Positions 39,614-48,856 are shown, numbered from the stretch's first letter. The stretch: DNA of 52,761 nucleotides from Collinsella aerofaciens (GCF_901212495.1 NZ_CAAKNY010000076.1:1-52761); one strand, 5' to 3'. Made by a program: numbers and translations. Notes: a model not told the origin generated them from the letters alone.

Positions 39614-40285
39614 TTATGCCTCCTGTGCGGCCTCGTTGCCCAGTTTCTGCAGCAGCGCAACCTCGGCAGCGGGATCTTCGGACTTAAATACGGCGGAACC
39701 GGCCACGAGCACGTTGGCGCCAGCCTTGACAACATCAGTGATGTTTTTGGAGGAGATGCCGCCATCGACCTCGATCAGAGGCGACACGCCGTGGCGCTCG
39801 CACATGGCCGTAAGCTCGTGCAGCTTAGGTAGAGTACCGGGAATAAAGCTCTGGCCGCCAAAGCCAGGGTTCACGCTCATCAGCAGCACCATGTCGACAA
39901 CGTCGATGATGCTTTCGAGCACGCAGACGGGCGTGGCGGGGTTGAGCACCACGCCGGCCTTGACGCCGCGCTGCTGCAGATGGGTGAGCGTGCGGTGCAG
40001 GTGTGTGGAGGCCTCGTAGTGCACGGTGATCATGTCGGCACCGGCGTCGGCGTACCAATCGACCGTCTCGTCGGGGTTCGACACCATCAGGTGCGCGTCG
40101 ACCGGTACATCGGTGGAGCGCTTGACGGCCTTGAGGATGTCGACGCCAAAGGTGAGGTTGCCGGTAAAGTGACCGTCCATGACGTCGAAGTGCACGTAGT
40201 CGGCACCGGCGATCTTATCGAGTTCGCCCTTGAGGTTGGCCATGTCGGCCGAGAGGACGGACGGAGCGATTTTGATGGAACCCAT
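39614..40285 (-). CDS. rpe: Ribulose-phosphate 3-epimerase
   Basis: Interconverts ribulose 5-phosphate and xylulose 5-phosphate in the pentose phosphate pathway. The 223-residue TIM barrel begins KIAPSVLSADMANL and contains HFDVMDGHFTGNLTFG, HLMVSNPDE, MSVNPGFGGQSFI and EVDGGISSKN, with the metal-binding His and Asp residues in place. Start ATG 40285 has AAAGGCTT upstream. It lies 6 nt before the cysteine desulfurase gene. Confidence 0.95.
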   Translation of the reverse strand: MGSIKIAPSVLSADMANLKGELDKIAGADYVHFDVMDGHFTGNLTFGVDILKAVKRSTDVPVDAHLMVSNPDETVDWYADAGADMITVHYEASTHLHRTLTHLQQRGVKAGVVLNPATPVCVLESIIDVVDMVLLMSVNPGFGGQSFIPGTLPKLHELTAMCERHGVSPLIEVDGGISSKNITDVVKAGANVLVAGSAVFKSEDPAAEVALLQKLGNEAAQEA

Positions 40286-40303
40286 GGTAGAAGCCTTTCT
40301 GCG

Positions 40304-41311
40304 CTAGTCGGTGAGTCCGTAGAACTCTTGGGAGGGTACGCGATCGGTAAGAATCTCGAGCGCCCTATCCAAAGTAACACCGTTGTAGAGCGTTTGCTCC
40401 ACGGCAAAGGTGAGCGGAATGTCTACGCCCAGTGAACGGGCGAGTTCGCTGACGCTGCGGGCCGCGACGGCACCCTCCACCACCATATGCGTGCGCGTCT
40501 GGTACTCGTCGAGCGAAACGCCATGAGCGAACTCGAAGCCAAAGGTGCGGTTGCGCGAATGCTCGGAGGTGCAGGTGGCGATAAGGTCGCCCATGCCGGC
40601 AAGTCCCATGCAGGTCATGGCCTGACCGCCGCGGGCGTGTACCAGGCGGCTGATCTCGGCCAGACCACGCGTCATGATGAGAGCGAGCGTGTTGTCGCCT
40701 GCGCCCGAGCCGGCGGAGATGCCACACACGATGGCGATGACGTTTTTCATGGCGCCGCAGACCTCGACGCCGGTCATGTCCTGCGACAGGTAGATGCGGA
40801 AGGCCGTGGACAGCAGCAGCTCCTTAAAGGTCTCCCCTACCTGTTGGTCTTCACTGGCGATGACGGCGGCCGAAAGTCCACCACGGCAGATCTCCTCGGC
40901 ATGGTTGGGGCCCGAAAGCGCCGCCACGCGCGCCTCGTTACCGATCTCGCTGGCGATGACCTCGCTCATGAGCAGGCCGGATTCGGGCTCGATGCCCTTG
41001 GTGAGACAGAGCGCCGGGGTGTCGGTGGCGATAAAGGGTGCCGCCTGGTGGCAGACGTCGCGCAAATGCGTCGAAGGCACAGCAAAGATGATGGCCTCGG
41101 CACCGTCGAGCGCCTGAGCCAGGTCCGTCGTGGCGACAACGTTTTCCGGCAGCACGTAGTCCAACAGATAGCGGGGATTACAGTGCTCGCCGTTTATGCC
41201 CGCGGCCGTCTGCTCGCTATGAGCCCACATGGTCACACGCTCGGCTCGCGCGGCGGCAAGGCCGGCGACGGCGGTTCCCCAGGAGCCGGAGCCAATCAGC
41301 GCAACATTCAT
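40304..41311 (-). CDS. gpsA: NAD(P)-dependent glycerol-3-phosphate dehydrogenase
   Basis: Makes sn-glycerol 3-phosphate from DHAP, the backbone for phospholipids. The 335-residue protein has the Rossmann GSGSWGTAVAGLA at 7-19, LTKGIEPESG, SGPNHAEEI and GVEVCGAMKNVIAI with the catalytic Lys. AGGAGAG precedes ATG 41311. It lies 9 nt after plsY, the next enzyme in the same pathway; both are downstream of der. Confidence 0.96.
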   Translation of the reverse strand: MNVALIGSGSWGTAVAGLAAARAERVTMWAHSEQTAAGINGEHCNPRYLLDYVLPENVVATTDLAQALDGAEAIIFAVPSTHLRDVCHQAAPFIATDTPALCLTKGIEPESGLLMSEVIASEIGNEARVAALSGPNHAEEICRGGLSAAVIASEDQQVGETFKELLLSTAFRIYLSQDMTGVEVCGAMKNVIAIVCGISAGSGAGDNTLALIMTRGLAEISRLVHARGGQAMTCMGLAGMGDLIATCTSEHSRNRTFGFEFAHGVSLDEYQTRTHMVVEGAVAARSVSELARSLGVDIPLTFAVEQTLYNGVTLDRALEILTDRVPSQEFYGLTD

Positions 41312-41320
41312 GACTCTCTC

Positions 41321-42004
41321 CTACTTATCGTCGGGCTCGGTGACACGCTTGGTAAACGAGAGTTTGGACTCCTTACCCGTCATGAGCTTTTTGATGTTCG
41401 CACGATGGGCCCATACCACGGTGATGCCGATCAGCGCCATGCAAAACTTGAGGCCCAGGCTGCTGTACGGAAAGACCGCGCAGGCGGCGATGGGAAGACC
41501 GATGGCGGCGGCAAGTGAGCCCACCGACACGTACTTGGTGATGGCGACGGCCACAATAAACATGCCCAGTAGCGACAGACCAATGGGCCAGTACCAGGCA
41601 AGAATCACGCCCAGGCCCACGGCGATACCCTTACCGCCGTGGAAGTTAAGGTAGGGCGAAAAGATGTGTCCCCACACGGCAGCCAGGCAAATGACGCCGA
41701 GCATCCAGTCGCCGGCGGCACCGGGAGCCATGATGCTCACAGGGAAGCCATAGCCCACGCTCGCGATGAGCGGACGCGCGATAAGGACGCAGATGGCGCC
41801 CTTAAGGCAGTCGAGCAGCAGCGTGAGCGCGGCCACCTTAGGGCCAGCCACGCGCAGCGCGTTGGTGGTGCCGATGTTGCCGGAGCCCGCCTTGCGAATG
41901 TCCGTGTGGTTGAACACGCGGCCCAGGATCAGGCCAAACGGAATCGCTCCGATAAAGAACGAGACCACGGCGCAGATGGCGGTCAGCAGAATCGGATTAA
42001 GCAT
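41321..42004 (-). CDS. plsY: Acyl-phosphate glycerol-3-phosphate acyltransferase
   Basis: Membrane enzyme that makes lysophosphatidate from acyl-phosphate and glycerol 3-phosphate. The 227-residue protein contains the family loops GSGNIGTTNALRVAG and NFHGGKGIAVGLG plus a C-terminal cytoplasmic loop AHRANIKKLMTGKE, with about five membrane helices. ATG 42004 overlaps the der stop by 8 nt and gives the usual MLNPILL start; a longer in-frame opening at 42103 is rejected. With gpsA (next) and plsC (46417) this window holds much of phosphatidate synthesis. Confidence 0.95.
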   Translation of the reverse strand: MLNPILLTAICAVVSFFIGAIPFGLILGRVFNHTDIRKAGSGNIGTTNALRVAGPKVAALTLLLDCLKGAICVLIARPLIASVGYGFPVSIMAPGAAGDWMLGVICLAAVWGHIFSPYLNFHGGKGIAVGLGVILAWYWPIGLSLLGMFIVAVAITKYVSVGSLAAAIGLPIAACAVFPYSSLGLKFCMALIGITVVWAHRANIKKLMTGKESKLSFTKRVTEPDDK

Positions 42005-43331
42005 CCTTTTGCTCCTTCTTCCTAAAGAAGAGTCGAATGGGCGTACCGGCGAAGTCGAAGGTCGAGCGCATGCGGTTCTCCACGTAACGCTGGTAGGTAT
42101 CATTGACCAGGTCGCTGTGGTTGACGAAGAAGGTGAACGTCGGCGGGTTGACGCCCGTCTGGGTCACGTAGTGCATGCGCAGGCGGCGCTTGCCGTCTAC
42201 CACGGTGTGGCCAAACTCGCGCAGGTCGGTGAGGAACGTGTTGAGGCGCGAGGTGGTGATCTTTTGCGAGCGTGTCTTTTCGGCGGCATCGACCATGGCC
42301 CAGATCTTCTCGACGCTGCTACCGGTGAGGGCAGAGATGCGCAGGTACTGGGCCCAGGGAGCCATGACGCCCAGACGGCGGTCGACGGTCTCCATGCAGG
42401 CCTCGCGCTTGCGGTCGTCGTCGAGCAGGTCCCACTTGTTGAGCAGCACCACGATGGCACAGCCGCGCTCGATGGCCAAGCCCATGACCTTTTGGTCCTG
42501 CTCGGTGACGCCCACGGAGGCGTCGACGACGAGCAGCGCCACGTCGGCGCGGTCGATGGCACGCAGGCCGCGAACCATGGAGTAGTACTCGATGTTCTCG
42601 TACACGGTGCTCTTCTTGCGAATGCCCGCGGTATCGACCATGCGGTAGTGCTTGCCGTCGCGCTCGACGACGGTATCGATGGCGTCGCGCGTGGTGCCGG
42701 CGATGTTGGACACGATGGAGCGGTCGGCGCCCAGGATGCGGTTGAACAGCGACGACTTACCGGCGTTGGGGCGGCCGATGATGGCGACGTTCAGCGCGTC
42801 GGGGAATTCGTCGGCGACCTCGTCCTCTTCCTCGGGGAGCAGGGCCACGATATCGTCGAGCAGGTCGCCCGTGCCATGGCCGTGCAGGGCCGAGAGCGGC
42901 GTGGGCTCACCGATGCCGAGCGAATAGAACTCCCAGATGTTGTCGTTCTCGCGATCGGGGTTGTCGAGCTTGTTCACCAGCAGAAAGACCGGCTTGTCGG
43001 AGCGCTTGAGCATGCGGGCGACCGACTCGTCCTCCTCGGTGACGCCGGTGCGGCCGTCGACCACAAACAGGATGACGGCGGCTTCCTCGGCGGCGGCGAG
43101 GGCCTGGTCGCGAATGGACGTGGCAAAGACGTCATCGCTCTTGAGCGGCTCGATGCCGCCCGTGTCGACGATGGTGAACTCGCGGCCGTTCCAATCGGCC
43201 GTGTGATACGAGCGGTCGCGCGTGACGCCGCGGGACTCGTGGACGATGGCGTCCGAGGTCTGGGCCAGGCGGTTGACGAGCGTGGATTTGCCCACGTTGG
43301 GGCGTCCGACGACGGCGACGATAGGTTTCAT
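41997..43331 (-). CDS. der: GTPase Der (EngA)
   Basis: Double-GTPase needed for 50S ribosome assembly. The 444-residue protein has two G domains: G1 GRPNVGKST at about 8-16 with DTGGIE, and G1 GRPNAGKSS near 185 with DTAGIRKKS, NKWD for the second G4, and a C-terminal KH-like domain. AAAGGAGAG lies just before ATG 43331. It is placed between the DUF512 radical-SAM gene and plsY-gpsA, an order conserved in many Gram-positives. Confidence 0.97.
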   Translation of the reverse strand: MKPIVAVVGRPNVGKSTLVNRLAQTSDAIVHESRGVTRDRSYHTADWNGREFTIVDTGGIEPLKSDDVFATSIRDQALAAAEEAAVILFVVDGRTGVTEEDESVARMLKRSDKPVFLLVNKLDNPDRENDNIWEFYSLGIGEPTPLSALHGHGTGDLLDDIVALLPEEEDEVADEFPDALNVAIIGRPNAGKSSLFNRILGADRSIVSNIAGTTRDAIDTVVERDGKHYRMVDTAGIRKKSTVYENIEYYSMVRGLRAIDRADVALLVVDASVGVTEQDQKVMGLAIERGCAIVVLLNKWDLLDDDRKREACMETVDRRLGVMAPWAQYLRISALTGSSVEKIWAMVDAAEKTRSQKITTSRLNTFLTDLREFGHTVVDGKRRLRMHYVTQTGVNPPTFTFFVNHSDLVNDTYQRYVENRMRSTFDFAGTPIRLFFRKKEQKDA

Positions 43332-43341
43332 CTGCTCTCCT

Positions 43342-44787
43342 TTAATGGGTAGGGTCAGCGGGAATAGTTGAATTGGCGGGCGTTATGCCAAGAATGTGCT
43401 CCAGGGTATCGAGCAGCTCATGCGGCATGGTCGATACCACATGAACCTCGGCGCCGCGACTGGTAAGGCTTGCGAGTAAATCGTCACGATGATACTCGTC
43501 AAGCGTCATGCCGTCAGCGTTGAACATGAGCTTAGGCACAAAGAGCATAACCCCCGACAGGTCTTGCGGCAGCTGCTCCAAGATGTCGCTCGCGACGATG
43601 AGGCCGGTCACGTCCACGTTGCCGCCAAAGTAGCGGTTTTTGATGGCTGTGACGGTGCCGGCAAGGCCGTGCGGCGATTCCACAAAGCGCGCCACCGTAT
43701 CGCGCGCGCTGGCGCCCGAGAGGCACAGCAGGTGCTGGCCGCGGGCTGTGATGGCCTCGCGAACGCGGGTCAGGCGTTCGGCATCGGCAGTCAGTACGCA
43801 GTCGGTCTCGTCCAGATACGAGCGGATCATGCCGATGCCGTCATAGTACTGCGGGTAGCCGTCGTAAAAGTCCGCCTCGGGAGGCTCGATGCCGGCGTCC
43901 AGGTAGAACTCGTCGCTCATCTGGAAGGTGTGGCGACCAAAGCGCTCGAAGGCACGGTCCTGGAAGGGCCGGATCATGGCAATGGTCTCGCGCGCGAGCT
44001 CGGGCTTATCGCTGTAGGACCAGCTAAAACGGTTCTGATGCTTGGTAAAACCGAGCGGCACAATGCCCAGGCTCGTGATCTGCTCGTGATCCTCGCAGTA
44101 ACGCAGGGTCTTTTCCAGCTCCTCTCCGTCGTTCAGGCCGGGGCACAGCACAATCTGCGCGTGAATCTCGATGCCGGCTGCCATGATGGCCTCGAGCACG
44201 TCCATGCCGCGCTGGGCGTTGCGGCCCATCATACGGCGGCGGACATCGGGGCTCACGGCGTGGACCGACACGTTCATCGGACTCATGTTGCGATCGATAA
44301 CGTTTTGCACGTCCTCGTCGGAAAGGTTCGTGAGCGTGACAAAGTTACCCTGTAAAAAGCTCAGGCGATAGTCGTCGTCGCGAATGTAGAGCGTGGAGCG
44401 GCCGCCCTTGGGCAGCATGGTCATAAAGCAGAACACGCAGGCATTGACACAGGTACGCATGCCATCAAAGATGGGGCCGTCGAACACAAGGCCCCAATCC
44501 TCACCCGGGAAGCGGTCGAGCTCGACGGGGGTGATGGTGCCGTCGCGCGGGTCGAAAACCTCCAACTCGACGGTGTCGTCGTCGGCTTCCCAAAGCCATA
44601 CGATCATGTCGGTGAGCTGCTCGCCGTTGACCGTGAGCACGCGCATGCCCGGCTCGATACCCACATCCCATGCGGGCGATTCGGGGCGCACGTTCTTAAC
44701 GAGCGCACCCTCCCCCGGCTCGGGGTCGCGGCTGCGCCCGTAATCGGCCACCTCGGCGGCGTATGCGGGTACGGTCTGGTCCATCAT
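43342..44787 (-). CDS. DUF512 radical-SAM protein with PDZ-like domain
   Basis: 481-residue protein: an N-terminal PDZ-like region (VKNVRPESPAWDVGIEPGMRVLTVNGEQL), a radical-SAM cluster motif CVNACVFCF (CxxxCxxC), and the C-terminal DUF512 domain (from about 300, DEFYLDAG to MTLDEY). Reaction unknown. The ATG at 44787 overlaps the ispH stop (TAATG); a second ATG follows at 44784. The neighbour der is a recurrent partner of this family, suggesting a link to ribosome assembly or its regulation that remains unproven. Confidence 0.9.
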   Translation of the reverse strand: MMDQTVPAYAAEVADYGRSRDPEPGEGALVKNVRPESPAWDVGIEPGMRVLTVNGEQLTDMIVWLWEADDDTVELEVFDPRDGTITPVELDRFPGEDWGLVFDGPIFDGMRTCVNACVFCFMTMLPKGGRSTLYIRDDDYRLSFLQGNFVTLTNLSDEDVQNVIDRNMSPMNVSVHAVSPDVRRRMMGRNAQRGMDVLEAIMAAGIEIHAQIVLCPGLNDGEELEKTLRYCEDHEQITSLGIVPLGFTKHQNRFSWSYSDKPELARETIAMIRPFQDRAFERFGRHTFQMSDEFYLDAGIEPPEADFYDGYPQYYDGIGMIRSYLDETDCVLTADAERLTRVREAITARGQHLLCLSGASARDTVARFVESPHGLAGTVTAIKNRYFGGNVDVTGLIVASDILEQLPQDLSGVMLFVPKLMFNADGMTLDEYHRDDLLASLTSRGAEVHVVSTMPHELLDTLEHILGITPANSTIPADPTH

Positions 44788-45686
44788 TAGCGGCAAAGCT
44801 CCTTGATGCGCGCAACGGCGCGTTCGATGTGTTCTTGCGGGGTGGAGGCTCCGGCAGTGATGCCGATGTGGCGCGCGCTGGCAAACCATGCGGCCTCAAG
44901 CTCGGAAGCTTCCTCGATGTGATGCGTGTGCTCGCAGGCATCGGCACAAATCTGCGCCAGGCGGCGCGTGTTGCCCGAATTTTTGCCGCCCACGACGACC
45001 ATGCAATCACAGCGGTTGGCGAGGGTTGCGGCTGCCTGCTGGCGCTCGCTCGTGGCGGCGCAGATCGTGTTGATCACGCGCAGTTCCTGCACGCGCGGGG
45101 TGATGGAGGCCACAACCTCGGCCAGGTTCTGCGCGGTCTGGGTGGTCTGCACAACCAGGCCAACCTTGCCCTTGAGCGGCAGTGCGTCCGCATCGGCGGC
45201 ACAGCTCACGACCTGCGCGTCATCACCAGCATGGCCCAGAATGCCCTCGACCTCGGGGTGGCCCGGCTCGCCCACGACGATTACGCGGTAACCCTCGCGC
45301 ACCAGGCGCGCGGCCGCCACATGGACTTTCTTGACGTAGGGGCAGGTGGCATCGACCACGGTAAGGCCACGCTCGCGAGCGGCCTCAATCACCTGCGGCA
45401 CCACGCCGTGCGCGCGGATGATCACGGTGCCCGACGCGGCGTCATCCAGGGTGTCGGCCAGACCCACGCCTGCCTCGGCAAGCTCGCGCACCACGATGGG
45501 GTTATGAATGAGCGGGCCCAGGGTGTGGACCTGAGTGTTCTTCCCCGCCTGCGGGGCGGCCGCCAGCGCCATGTCGAGCGCGCGCTGCACGCCGTAACAG
45601 GTGCCGGCGTGGGCAGCGATCTCGATGGTGGGGACGTCTGCCTTGCCGGGCACAGCCTCGACGGTGTTCATGATTTTATCGCCCAT
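44787..45686 (-). CDS. ispH: 4-hydroxy-3-methylbut-2-enyl diphosphate reductase
   Basis: Last enzyme of the MEP pathway, producing IPP and DMAPP. The 299-residue protein has the three Fe-S cysteines: Cys30 (AGTCYGVQRA), Cys near 114 (DATCPYVKKVH) and Cys near 209 (NTICAATSERQ), plus GHPEVEG and VVGGKNSGNT. A second in-frame Met lies five residues in. It is coupled to the DUF512 gene by start/stop overlap and lies 2 nt after plsC. Its product supplies MiaA and undecaprenyl synthesis. Confidence 0.96.
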   Translation of the reverse strand: MGDKIMNTVEAVPGKADVPTIEIAAHAGTCYGVQRALDMALAAAPQAGKNTQVHTLGPLIHNPIVVRELAEAGVGLADTLDDAASGTVIIRAHGVVPQVIEAARERGLTVVDATCPYVKKVHVAAARLVREGYRVIVVGEPGHPEVEGILGHAGDDAQVVSCAADADALPLKGKVGLVVQTTQTAQNLAEVVASITPRVQELRVINTICAATSERQQAAATLANRCDCMVVVGGKNSGNTRRLAQICADACEHTHHIEEASELEAAWFASARHIGITAGASTPQEHIERAVARIKELCR

Positions 45687-45688
45687 GG

Positions 45689-46417
45689 CTAGAACCTACC
45701 CGGGTGCTCGGTGCACAGCTCGTCGCGCATGGCGTAGACACGGCTCATAGCCTCGGACTCAAACCAAGCCAGGCGCTCCTTGCGCTTGAGCTCGGTCGGA
45801 GCGTCGGAAAGCGAGACGGCCTTGCCGGCGCGGATCCAGCACTTCCTGGGGCGCATGAGCTTTTTGCCCTTAGGCGTGATGTCGGACCAGCCACAAATGG
45901 CGAGGGGGTTGACCGGCGCCTTGCCCATCTGGGCGATAAGCGCAAAGCCGCCATGGACCTCGGGCTTAATCTCGCGCGAGCGGATGCGCGTGCCCTCGGG
46001 GAAAATCAGGACGTCCTCGCCGCGTTGCAGCGCATGCTGGGCGGCGCGCAGGCACTTCATGTCGGCGGTGCCGCGCTCGACGGGAATACCGCCCACGCGG
46101 CTAAAGGCCCAGCGCACGATCTTGCTCTTGGCAAACTCGGACTTAAAGATGGGGCGGACGCGGCGGCCGCCAAAGAACAGCGCCGTCTCCACGGCCAAGA
46201 GTTCGGCCATCGAGGTGTGGTTGCAGATGACTACGCTGCCGCGGCCTTCCTGGCGCTCAAACAGCAGGTCGGCGTCTTCGACCTTCCAGCGCCACATGAG
46301 CTTGGAGAAGACCCACAGGATGCCCATGACTACCGCGACAGTGCCGCGGATGAGCGCCGGGAACTCGGCGTAGGGGGCGTTGTAGTAATCCTCGGACGTC
46401 TGCTTAAACAGGCGCAT
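45689..46417 (-). CDS. plsC: 1-acyl-sn-glycerol-3-phosphate acyltransferase
   Basis: Acylates lysophosphatidate to phosphatidate at the membrane. The 242-residue protein carries an N-terminal hydrophobic stretch (about 25-43), the catalytic NHTSMAEL (NHxxxxD-like, with E in place of the usual D in the second position of the dyad), GGIPVERG and FPEGTRIRS. The Glu substitution for Asp in the HX4D motif is worth noting: here the spacing reads H-T-S-M-A-E. AAGGAGGT precedes ATG 46417, 3 nt after cmk. The ispH-plsC-cmk grouping is typical of Gram-positives. Confidence 0.9.
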   Translation of the reverse strand: MRLFKQTSEDYYNAPYAEFPALIRGTVAVVMGILWVFSKLMWRWKVEDADLLFERQEGRGSVVICNHTSMAELLAVETALFFGGRRVRPIFKSEFAKSKIVRWAFSRVGGIPVERGTADMKCLRAAQHALQRGEDVLIFPEGTRIRSREIKPEVHGGFALIAQMGKAPVNPLAICGWSDITPKGKKLMRPRKCWIRAGKAVSLSDAPTELKRKERLAWFESEAMSRVYAMRDELCTEHPGRF

Positions 46418-46420
46418 GGG

Positions 46421-47107
46421 CTACCTCCTTTGGTTGATGAGGTCCTCGATGATCGAGACGACCTCATCGATGGTGTGGGCGGTGGAGTCGACGTGCACGG
46501 CGTCCTCGGCGGGCACAAGCGGTGCGACCTCGCGGCTGCTGTCGAGTTTGTCGCGCTGCTTGAGGGCATCGAGGGTTTCGTCGACCTCGGCCTCGAGTTG
46601 TGGGGCGGTAAGCGGCTGGGCGTCGTTTTGGTGGCGCTGCAGCACGCGGCGGCGGGCACGCTCACGCGGGTCGGCGGTCAGAAACACCTTGACCTGCGCG
46701 TTGGGGAACACGACGGTGCCGATGTCGCGACCCTCGGCCACGATATCGCGGTCCTCGGCGGCGCGGCGCTGATGGATGAGCATGGCGGCGCGTACACCCG
46801 GGTAGGCCGAGACCTTGGAGACGTTGGCGTCCACCTGCGGGGTACGGATGGCAGCCGATGCGTCCTGGCCGTCGATGGTCAGGCGCGTGTCCTCGCCGGT
46901 GCCGTTGGTAAAGCGGATCTCGATCTGCTCGGCGAGGGCGTCGATGGCCGCCTCGTTGTCCAGGTCGATGCCACTGTCGAGCGCGGCAAAGGTGACGGCG
47001 CGATACATGGCGCCCGTGTCGAGTTTGTTAAAGCCCAGCTGGCGGGCGATCTCCTTGGCGATGGTGGACTTGCCAGAACCGGCGGGGCCGTCGATGGCGA
47101 CGATCAT
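46421..47107 (-). CDS. cmk: Cytidylate kinase
   Basis: Phosphorylates CMP and dCMP. The 228-residue protein has the P-loop GPAGSGKST at 7-15, DTGAMYRAVT, the insert domain typical of long bacterial CMP kinases, and EGRDIGTVVFPNA with LTADPRERARRR. GAAAGGAAG precedes ATG 47107. It lies 66 nt after the pseudouridine synthase gene and 3 nt before plsC. Confidence 0.96.
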   Translation of the reverse strand: MIVAIDGPAGSGKSTIAKEIARQLGFNKLDTGAMYRAVTFAALDSGIDLDNEAAIDALAEQIEIRFTNGTGEDTRLTIDGQDASAAIRTPQVDANVSKVSAYPGVRAAMLIHQRRAAEDRDIVAEGRDIGTVVFPNAQVKVFLTADPRERARRRVLQRHQNDAQPLTAPQLEAEVDETLDALKQRDKLDSSREVAPLVPAEDAVHVDSTAHTIDEVVSIIEDLINQRR

Positions 47108-47173
47108 GCAATGCTTCCTTTCGGTGGTTGACGTGCTGGTGTGGGACGCGGGGGCTGCTGTTTAGCGGGTTGC

Positions 47174-48139
47174 CTAGCCTGTGTAGCGCTCGCGATAGGT
47201 ATTGCGCTTGGGCGCGGAGCCGTGGCTGCCGTGGTGACGTGTGTGGCTTGCGGTGTTGGTCGCCGGCGCGGCAGCGCGCTTGGAGCTGGCCTGATTGGGC
47301 GGGATGCCGCCGGCCTTGAGGACCTGTACCTCGCGGTCGGTGAGCTCGCGCCACGAGCCCTTGGCCACATCCTTGAGCTCCAGGCCGGCAAAGTTACAGC
47401 GGTGCAGGCGGATCACCGGATGGTGGATCTTGCCCAGCATGCGCTTGACCTGGTTTTTGCGGCCCTCGCGGATGATGACCTCCACGGCGGTGGTGCCGGG
47501 CTTGACGCCTTGCGGAGCCACGGCCTCGGCCTCGCGCGCGGTAATGACGCGGCAGATCGCCGGTTGGCACAGACCGTCATCGAGCTCGATGCCGCGACGG
47601 AGTGGTTCCAGGTCGCGATCGGTCAGGTGGCCATCCACCAGCGCCTGGTAGGTCTTGTAGACGTGCTTGCTGGGGTGCAGCAGGTCCTGCGACAGGTCGC
47701 CGTCGGTGGTAAAGAGCAAAAGGCCCGTGGTGTCGCGGTCCAGGCGACCCACCGGGAAGAGCCCCGGAAAGCGGTCGCGCGGGACCAGGTCGGCCACGCA
47801 GGGGCGCTCCTGCGGGTCGCTCATGGTGGTGAGGAAGCCGGTCGGCTTGTAGAGCATCAGGTACACGGCGCCCTGGTTGAGCGTGACGGGCATGCCATCG
47901 ACCTCGATGTGATCACGGTCGACGTCGACCTTGGTGCCCAGTTCGGTCGCGACCTGGCTGTTGACGGTCACGCGGCCGGCGGTCATTAGATCCTCCGAGC
48001 CGCGGCGGCTCGCCACGCCCGCACGCGCCAAAAAGCGCTGCAGGCGCATGGTGTGCGGGTAGACGGGCTGGGAGTCGGTCGCGGGCGCGCCCATGACGCC
48101 GGCGATGTGCGTCTCCCCTGCTTCGTTAGTCCTCGTCAT
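47174..48139 (-). CDS. Pseudouridine synthase, RluB/RsuA family
   Basis: Converts uridine to pseudouridine in rRNA. The 321-residue protein has an S4 RNA-binding domain (RLQRFLARAGVASRRGSEDLM), then the catalytic domain with the Asp in PVGRLDRDTTGLLLFT and REGRKNQVKRML. The C-terminal 40 residues are basic and low-complexity. ATG 48139 is chosen since GGAGGAT lies upstream, within the last codons of scpB, and the genes overlap by 14 nt. RluB type is favoured by the scpA-scpB-rluB-cmk order. Target uridine is not determinable here. Confidence 0.93.
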   Translation of the reverse strand: MTRTNEAGETHIAGVMGAPATDSQPVYPHTMRLQRFLARAGVASRRGSEDLMTAGRVTVNSQVATELGTKVDVDRDHIEVDGMPVTLNQGAVYLMLYKPTGFLTTMSDPQERPCVADLVPRDRFPGLFPVGRLDRDTTGLLLFTTDGDLSQDLLHPSKHVYKTYQALVDGHLTDRDLEPLRRGIELDDGLCQPAICRVITAREAEAVAPQGVKPGTTAVEVIIREGRKNQVKRMLGKIHHPVIRLHRCNFAGLELKDVAKGSWRELTDREVQVLKAGGIPPNQASSKRAAAPATNTASHTRHHGSHGSAPKRNTYRERYTG

Positions 48140-48845
48140 GCATATCCTCCGAGCTGTCACCGCTGGTCAGGATCTCTTCATCTGCGTCGTCCTCAACATC
48201 GGTATCGATCAGTTCGTGCTCTTCGTCCAGGTCCTCGGCCTGCTCCTCGAGCGTGGACTGAATGCTGCGGCCGCTCAGGCGCTCGCGGATAAACTGACGC
48301 GACTGCTCGTCGGGCGCAAACTGCTCCAGATCGGGCAGGTCGCGGGTGGAGCGCAGGCCGAACTTTTCCAAGAAGGCGTTGGTCGTGCCGTAGATGATTG
48401 CCTGACCGCGCTCGGGGTCGCGGCCGAGCTCGCGCACCAGGCCCTTGTCCACGAGCGACGCGATGACGCCGTCGGAGTTGACGCCGCGGATGCCCTTGAC
48501 CACCTCGCGCGTGACGGGCTGGTGGTAGGCGATGACGGCCAGAGTCTCGAGCGCCGCCTGCGACAGTTTTTGCGTGTCCCAGCTCAGTACATAGGCCTCG
48601 ACCACATCGTGGAAGGCGGGGTGTGTGAACAGGCGCCAGCCGCCAGCGACCTCGCGCAGCTGAAAGCCGCGGTTGGCCTCCTCGTACTCAACCTTGAGCT
48701 CGGCCAATAGCGACGCGCACTCGCCGGGGGCGATATCCAGCGCACCTGCCAGCGCGGGCGCGCTTACGGGGTCGCTCGACACCAGCAGCAGCGCCTCGAG
48801 GGCACCTTTGAGGCTGTTTGCCTCTAGCGTGGAAAGGGTTGACAT
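48126..48845 (-). CDS. scpB: Segregation and condensation protein B
   Basis: Kleisin-associated winged-helix subunit of the SMC-ScpAB condensin. The 239-residue protein shows LKGALEALLLVSSDPVS, the core LSWDTQKLSQAALETLAVIAYHQPVTR, GRDPERGQAIIYGTT and an acidic C-terminal tail (HELIDTDVEDDADEE). AGGAGCGG precedes ATG 48845, 11 nt after scpA. SMC itself is not in the window. Confidence 0.95.
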   Translation of the reverse strand: MSTLSTLEANSLKGALEALLLVSSDPVSAPALAGALDIAPGECASLLAELKVEYEEANRGFQLREVAGGWRLFTHPAFHDVVEAYVLSWDTQKLSQAALETLAVIAYHQPVTREVVKGIRGVNSDGVIASLVDKGLVRELGRDPERGQAIIYGTTNAFLEKFGLRSTRDLPDLEQFAPDEQSRQFIRERLSGRSIQSTLEEQAEDLDEEHELIDTDVEDDADEEILTSGDSSEDMHDED

Positions 48846-48856
48846 GGTTGCCGCTC

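Noticed and set aside
41766..43352. 528-codon open frame antisense to der and plsY
   Set aside because: Der G motifs on the minus strand are unambiguous; the antisense frame has no family features.
45704..47131. 475-codon open frame antisense to plsC and cmk
   Set aside because: Both minus-strand genes are clearly recognisable; the plus frame shows no domain and is rich in Gly, Ala, Asp and Leu as expected from antisense reading.
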